Below are positions 62,115 to 64,000 of a stretch of DNA of 64,000 nucleotides, in pieces. Below the pieces are notes generated by a model. It did no database searches. It was given only the letters and a program-made list of their open reading frames with translations, and was not told the origin of the DNA. The translations under genes were made by a program, and so were the position numbers. Source of the DNA: Aphodoplasma sp045626925 (lineage in GTDB: Bacteria > Bacillota > Clostridia > UBA1381 > UMGS1253); the NCBI GenBank assembly GCA_045626925.1, contig JAZUQZ010000029.1, positions 62,001-126,000 of the forward strand, read 5' to 3'. How positions within the stretch are numbered: the first letter of the stretch is position 1; each line of letters opens with the position of its first letter.

Positions 62115-64000
62115 ATGAACGGAAATATACAAATCGGTACGCTTTTGGGCGGAAGATATGAAATACTTGAAAAAATCGGCACGGGCGGAATGGCAGATGT
62201 ATACAAGGCAAGATGTCAGTTGCTCAAAAGACTTGTGGCAATAAAGGTGCTAAAGCCGGAATTTTCGGATGATGATGACTTTGTGCGTCGTTTCGCGGTG
62301 GAGGCACAAGCTGCGGCAAGTTTTTCGCACAATAATATTGTGTCTGTATATGATGTAGGCAGCAGTGACGGCGTAAACTATATTATTATGGAGCTTGCAG
62401 AGGGTATTACGCTAAAGGAATATATTACTGAAAAGGGTGCACTTAAATGGCGTGAGGCAGCAAAAATCGCTGCAAAGATTTGTGCCGCGCTTGAGTGTGC
62501 ACACAAAAATGGAATTGTGCATCGCGATATTAAGCCGCATAATATCATAATTACAAATGACGGCGAAGCGAAGGTAACTGATTTTGGTATTGCGCGTGCG
62601 GCAACGGGTTCGACAACTGTTGCTGATAAGTCGGTAATTGGCTCGGCACATTATTTTTCGCCCGAGCAGGCTCGCGGAGGGTATACAGATGCAAAGTCGG
62701 ATATATATTCGACCGGTGTTACGCTTTATGAAATGCTTACGGGACGCGTTCCTTTTGATGCAGACAGTGCAGTTTCAGTTGCGATGATGCACATGGCAGA
62801 ACAGGCAGTTTCGCCGCGCATAATAAATCCTGATGTAACAGAGGACATGGAAAAAATTGTTATGAAGGCTATGAGCAAGGAACAGAATTTGCGCTATCAA
62901 AGTGCAGGGGAAATGCTTGCAGACCTTGAAGCTGTTTTAACGGACATGCCTCTTGGTTTTGGTGAAGAAATTGAAATATTAAAAGCAGATGATGAAGAAA
63001 TGAGAAGCAGAGCAAGAAGGAGCAAATCTTCAAGACGAAAGAGCGTAAAAAAAGCCAGAAATAATGCACCACTCACAAAGAGCGAAAAACGCCTGGCAGG
63101 TTTTGCAATAGCAGCAGGGGTTGCTTTGCTTGGTGTCGTTTTGATTGGATTTTTGCTTTTATTTGGTGGCTTTGGTTCGTCACAAGGGGATGAAACTGTG
63201 GTACCATCTATTGAGGGGAAAACACTTGCTGAGGCAAAAGATATGCTAAAGAAAGCAAAGCTTGATTTTCATATTGATGAAGAAATTGCATCAGTGCAAT
63301 TTGCAAAGGATACTATAATTTCACAAGACCCTGTTGCAGAGCGCAGAGTTAAAAAAGGCGCAAAGGTTCATGTAAAGGTCAGCACAGGTGCAGATGGGCA
63401 GGTTGTTGTGCCCAATGTTGCCAATTATGAAAAGATGAATGCAAAAGAAACCCTTGAAAAGCTTGGCTTTGTGGTTGTGTTTACAGAAGAGCAAAGTGAA
63501 AATATTGCCGTAGGAACAGTTATTCGCCAATCGCCTGATTTTGGAGTCGGGGCAAAGCTTGGAGATACGATACGCCTTTACATAAGTGCAAATCTTGATA
63601 AGGTAGATGTGCCGAGCGTTGTCGGCAAATCACTTGCGCAGGCAAAAAATGATATCGAGGCTGTGGGACTTGTTGTTGGCAATGTGACGGAACAAGAATC
63701 AAATCAAGATGTTGGTACAGTAATAAGGCAAAGTCCGGAAAGTGGAGAAAAAGCAGACAAAAAGAGCGCTGTTGCACTTACAGTAAGTAAGGGATCGGGC
63801 TCATCTAATAGTGATGAAACTGCGTTTAAGATGAAGACGATAAGTCTGCCTGTACCACAAAGCAAGGAATCGACCAGAATTCGTGTAGTTGCAAACGGCA
63901 AACAGATACATGATGCGGTTCATAATAAGAGTGAGATAAGCTTTGATATACCGGTAAAAGGCAAGAGCAGTGCAACACTTGAGATTTATCATGATGGTGC
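62115..64000 (+). CDS. prkC: PASTA-domain serine/threonine kinase PrkC (3' end outside window)
   Basis: Membrane kinase sensing muropeptides or lipid II. Visible 628 residues. Kinase domain 1-275: GTGGMADVY loop, Lys44 in VAIKVL, HRDIKPHN (Asp138), DFGIARA and the activation-loop threonines, SPEQARGG. A basic juxtamembrane stretch, a membrane helix at about 333-355 (AIAAGVALLGVVLIGFLLLF), then three PASTA repeats (each with a VPS/VPN start: VVPSIEGKTL, VVPNVANYE, DVPSVVGKSL). More C-terminal sequence runs off the window. TGGAGGACTG precedes the ATG. Confidence 0.95.
   Translation, partial: MNGNIQIGTLLGGRYEILEKIGTGGMADVYKARCQLLKRLVAIKVLKPEFSDDDDFVRRFAVEAQAAASFSHNNIVSVYDVGSSDGVNYIIMELAEGITLKEYITEKGALKWREAAKIAAKICAALECAHKNGIVHRDIKPHNIIITNDGEAKVTDFGIARAATGSTTVADKSVIGSAHYFSPEQARGGYTDAKSDIYSTGVTLYEMLTGRVPFDADSAVSVAMMHMAEQAVSPRIINPDVTEDMEKIVMKAMSKEQNLRYQSAGEMLADLEAVLTDMPLGFGEEIEILKADDEEMRSRARRSKSSRRKSVKKARNNAPLTKSEKRLAGFAIAAGVALLGVVLIGFLLLFGGFGSSQGDETVVPSIEGKTLAEAKDMLKKAKLDFHIDEEIASVQFAKDTIISQDPVAERRVKKGAKVHVKVSTGADGQVVVPNVANYEKMNAKETLEKLGFVVVFTEEQSENIAVGTVIRQSPDFGVGAKLGDTIRLYISANLDKVDVPSVVGKSLAQAKNDIEAVGLVVGNVTEQESNQDVGTVIRQSPESGEKADKKSAVALTVSKGSGSSNSDETAFKMKTISLPVPQSKESTRIRVVANGKQIHDAVHNKSEISFDIPVKGKSSATLEIYHDG

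Overview
The window comes from a low-GC, Gram-positive anaerobe of the class Clostridia that probably forms endospores. Supporting signs are Spo0A and a BofA-like gene, a six-gene Rnf operon, HPr kinase, MecA, Veg, RemA, an S-layer-homology protein, PrkC with PASTA repeats, and strong GGAGG-type ribosome binding sites. No species is claimed. Nearly everything is single-copy chromosomal core; the one accessory patch is a decayed 3-kb phage-type insertion at a tRNA-Thr gene.

Layout. 1-4429 (minus): hprK, a PHP-family hydrolase, a ROK glucokinase, murB and rapZ (cut by the window edge). 4736-8148: mecA (+), the luxS-mtnN pair (-), glmM (+). 8191-12952: an SSB-like protein, a VanW protein, pgsA, rpmB, a TM2 protein, bofA, a DUF2508 gene and spo0A. 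13304-18825: rbsK-rbsD-rbsA-rbsC-rbsB-deoC, a pentose uptake operon with no local repressor gene. 18882-28252: trxA, a YigZ protein, hflX, a 1038-residue SLH protein, aroK, veg, rarA and a DMT transporter. 28315-38427: tRNA-Gly(CCC), purC, tRNA-fMet, a DUF378 protein, a small membrane gene that looks frameshifted, prfB with its programmed +1 frameshift, a divergent parE-parC pair, tRNA-Leu, a DUF368 transporter, tRNA-Gly(GCC) and rpsU-yqeY. 38487-40643: tex.

40748-43834: a degraded mobile element lies between two copies of the 3' end of tRNA-Thr. It holds the C-terminal stub of a tyrosine integrase, a frameshifted phage polyvalent protein whose second half is an ADP-ribosyltransferase, two small phage-type ORFs and one more gene end. 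The intact tRNA-Thr and a tRNA-Asp follow, sharing a consensus promoter.

44137-49568: rnfCDGEAB, the ion-pumping ferredoxin:NAD oxidoreductase, then a small membrane protein. 49682-50719: an M23 peptidase. 50924-64000: a long co-directional run, yicC-remA-gmk-rpoZ-coaBC-priA-def-fmt-zinc peptidase-rsmB-rlmN-prpC-prkC (prkC cut by the window end). It combines nucleotide and CoA synthesis, replication restart, translation initiation, rRNA methylation and Ser/Thr phospho-signalling.

The observations most worth a second look are the ADP-ribosyltransferase toxin remnant and the two small genes overlapping its open frame, the promoter-linked 36-codon ORF at 36307, the frameshifted gene behind prfB, the palindrome at the rbs start site, and the unusual active-site and drug-pocket residues of the ParE/ParC pair.
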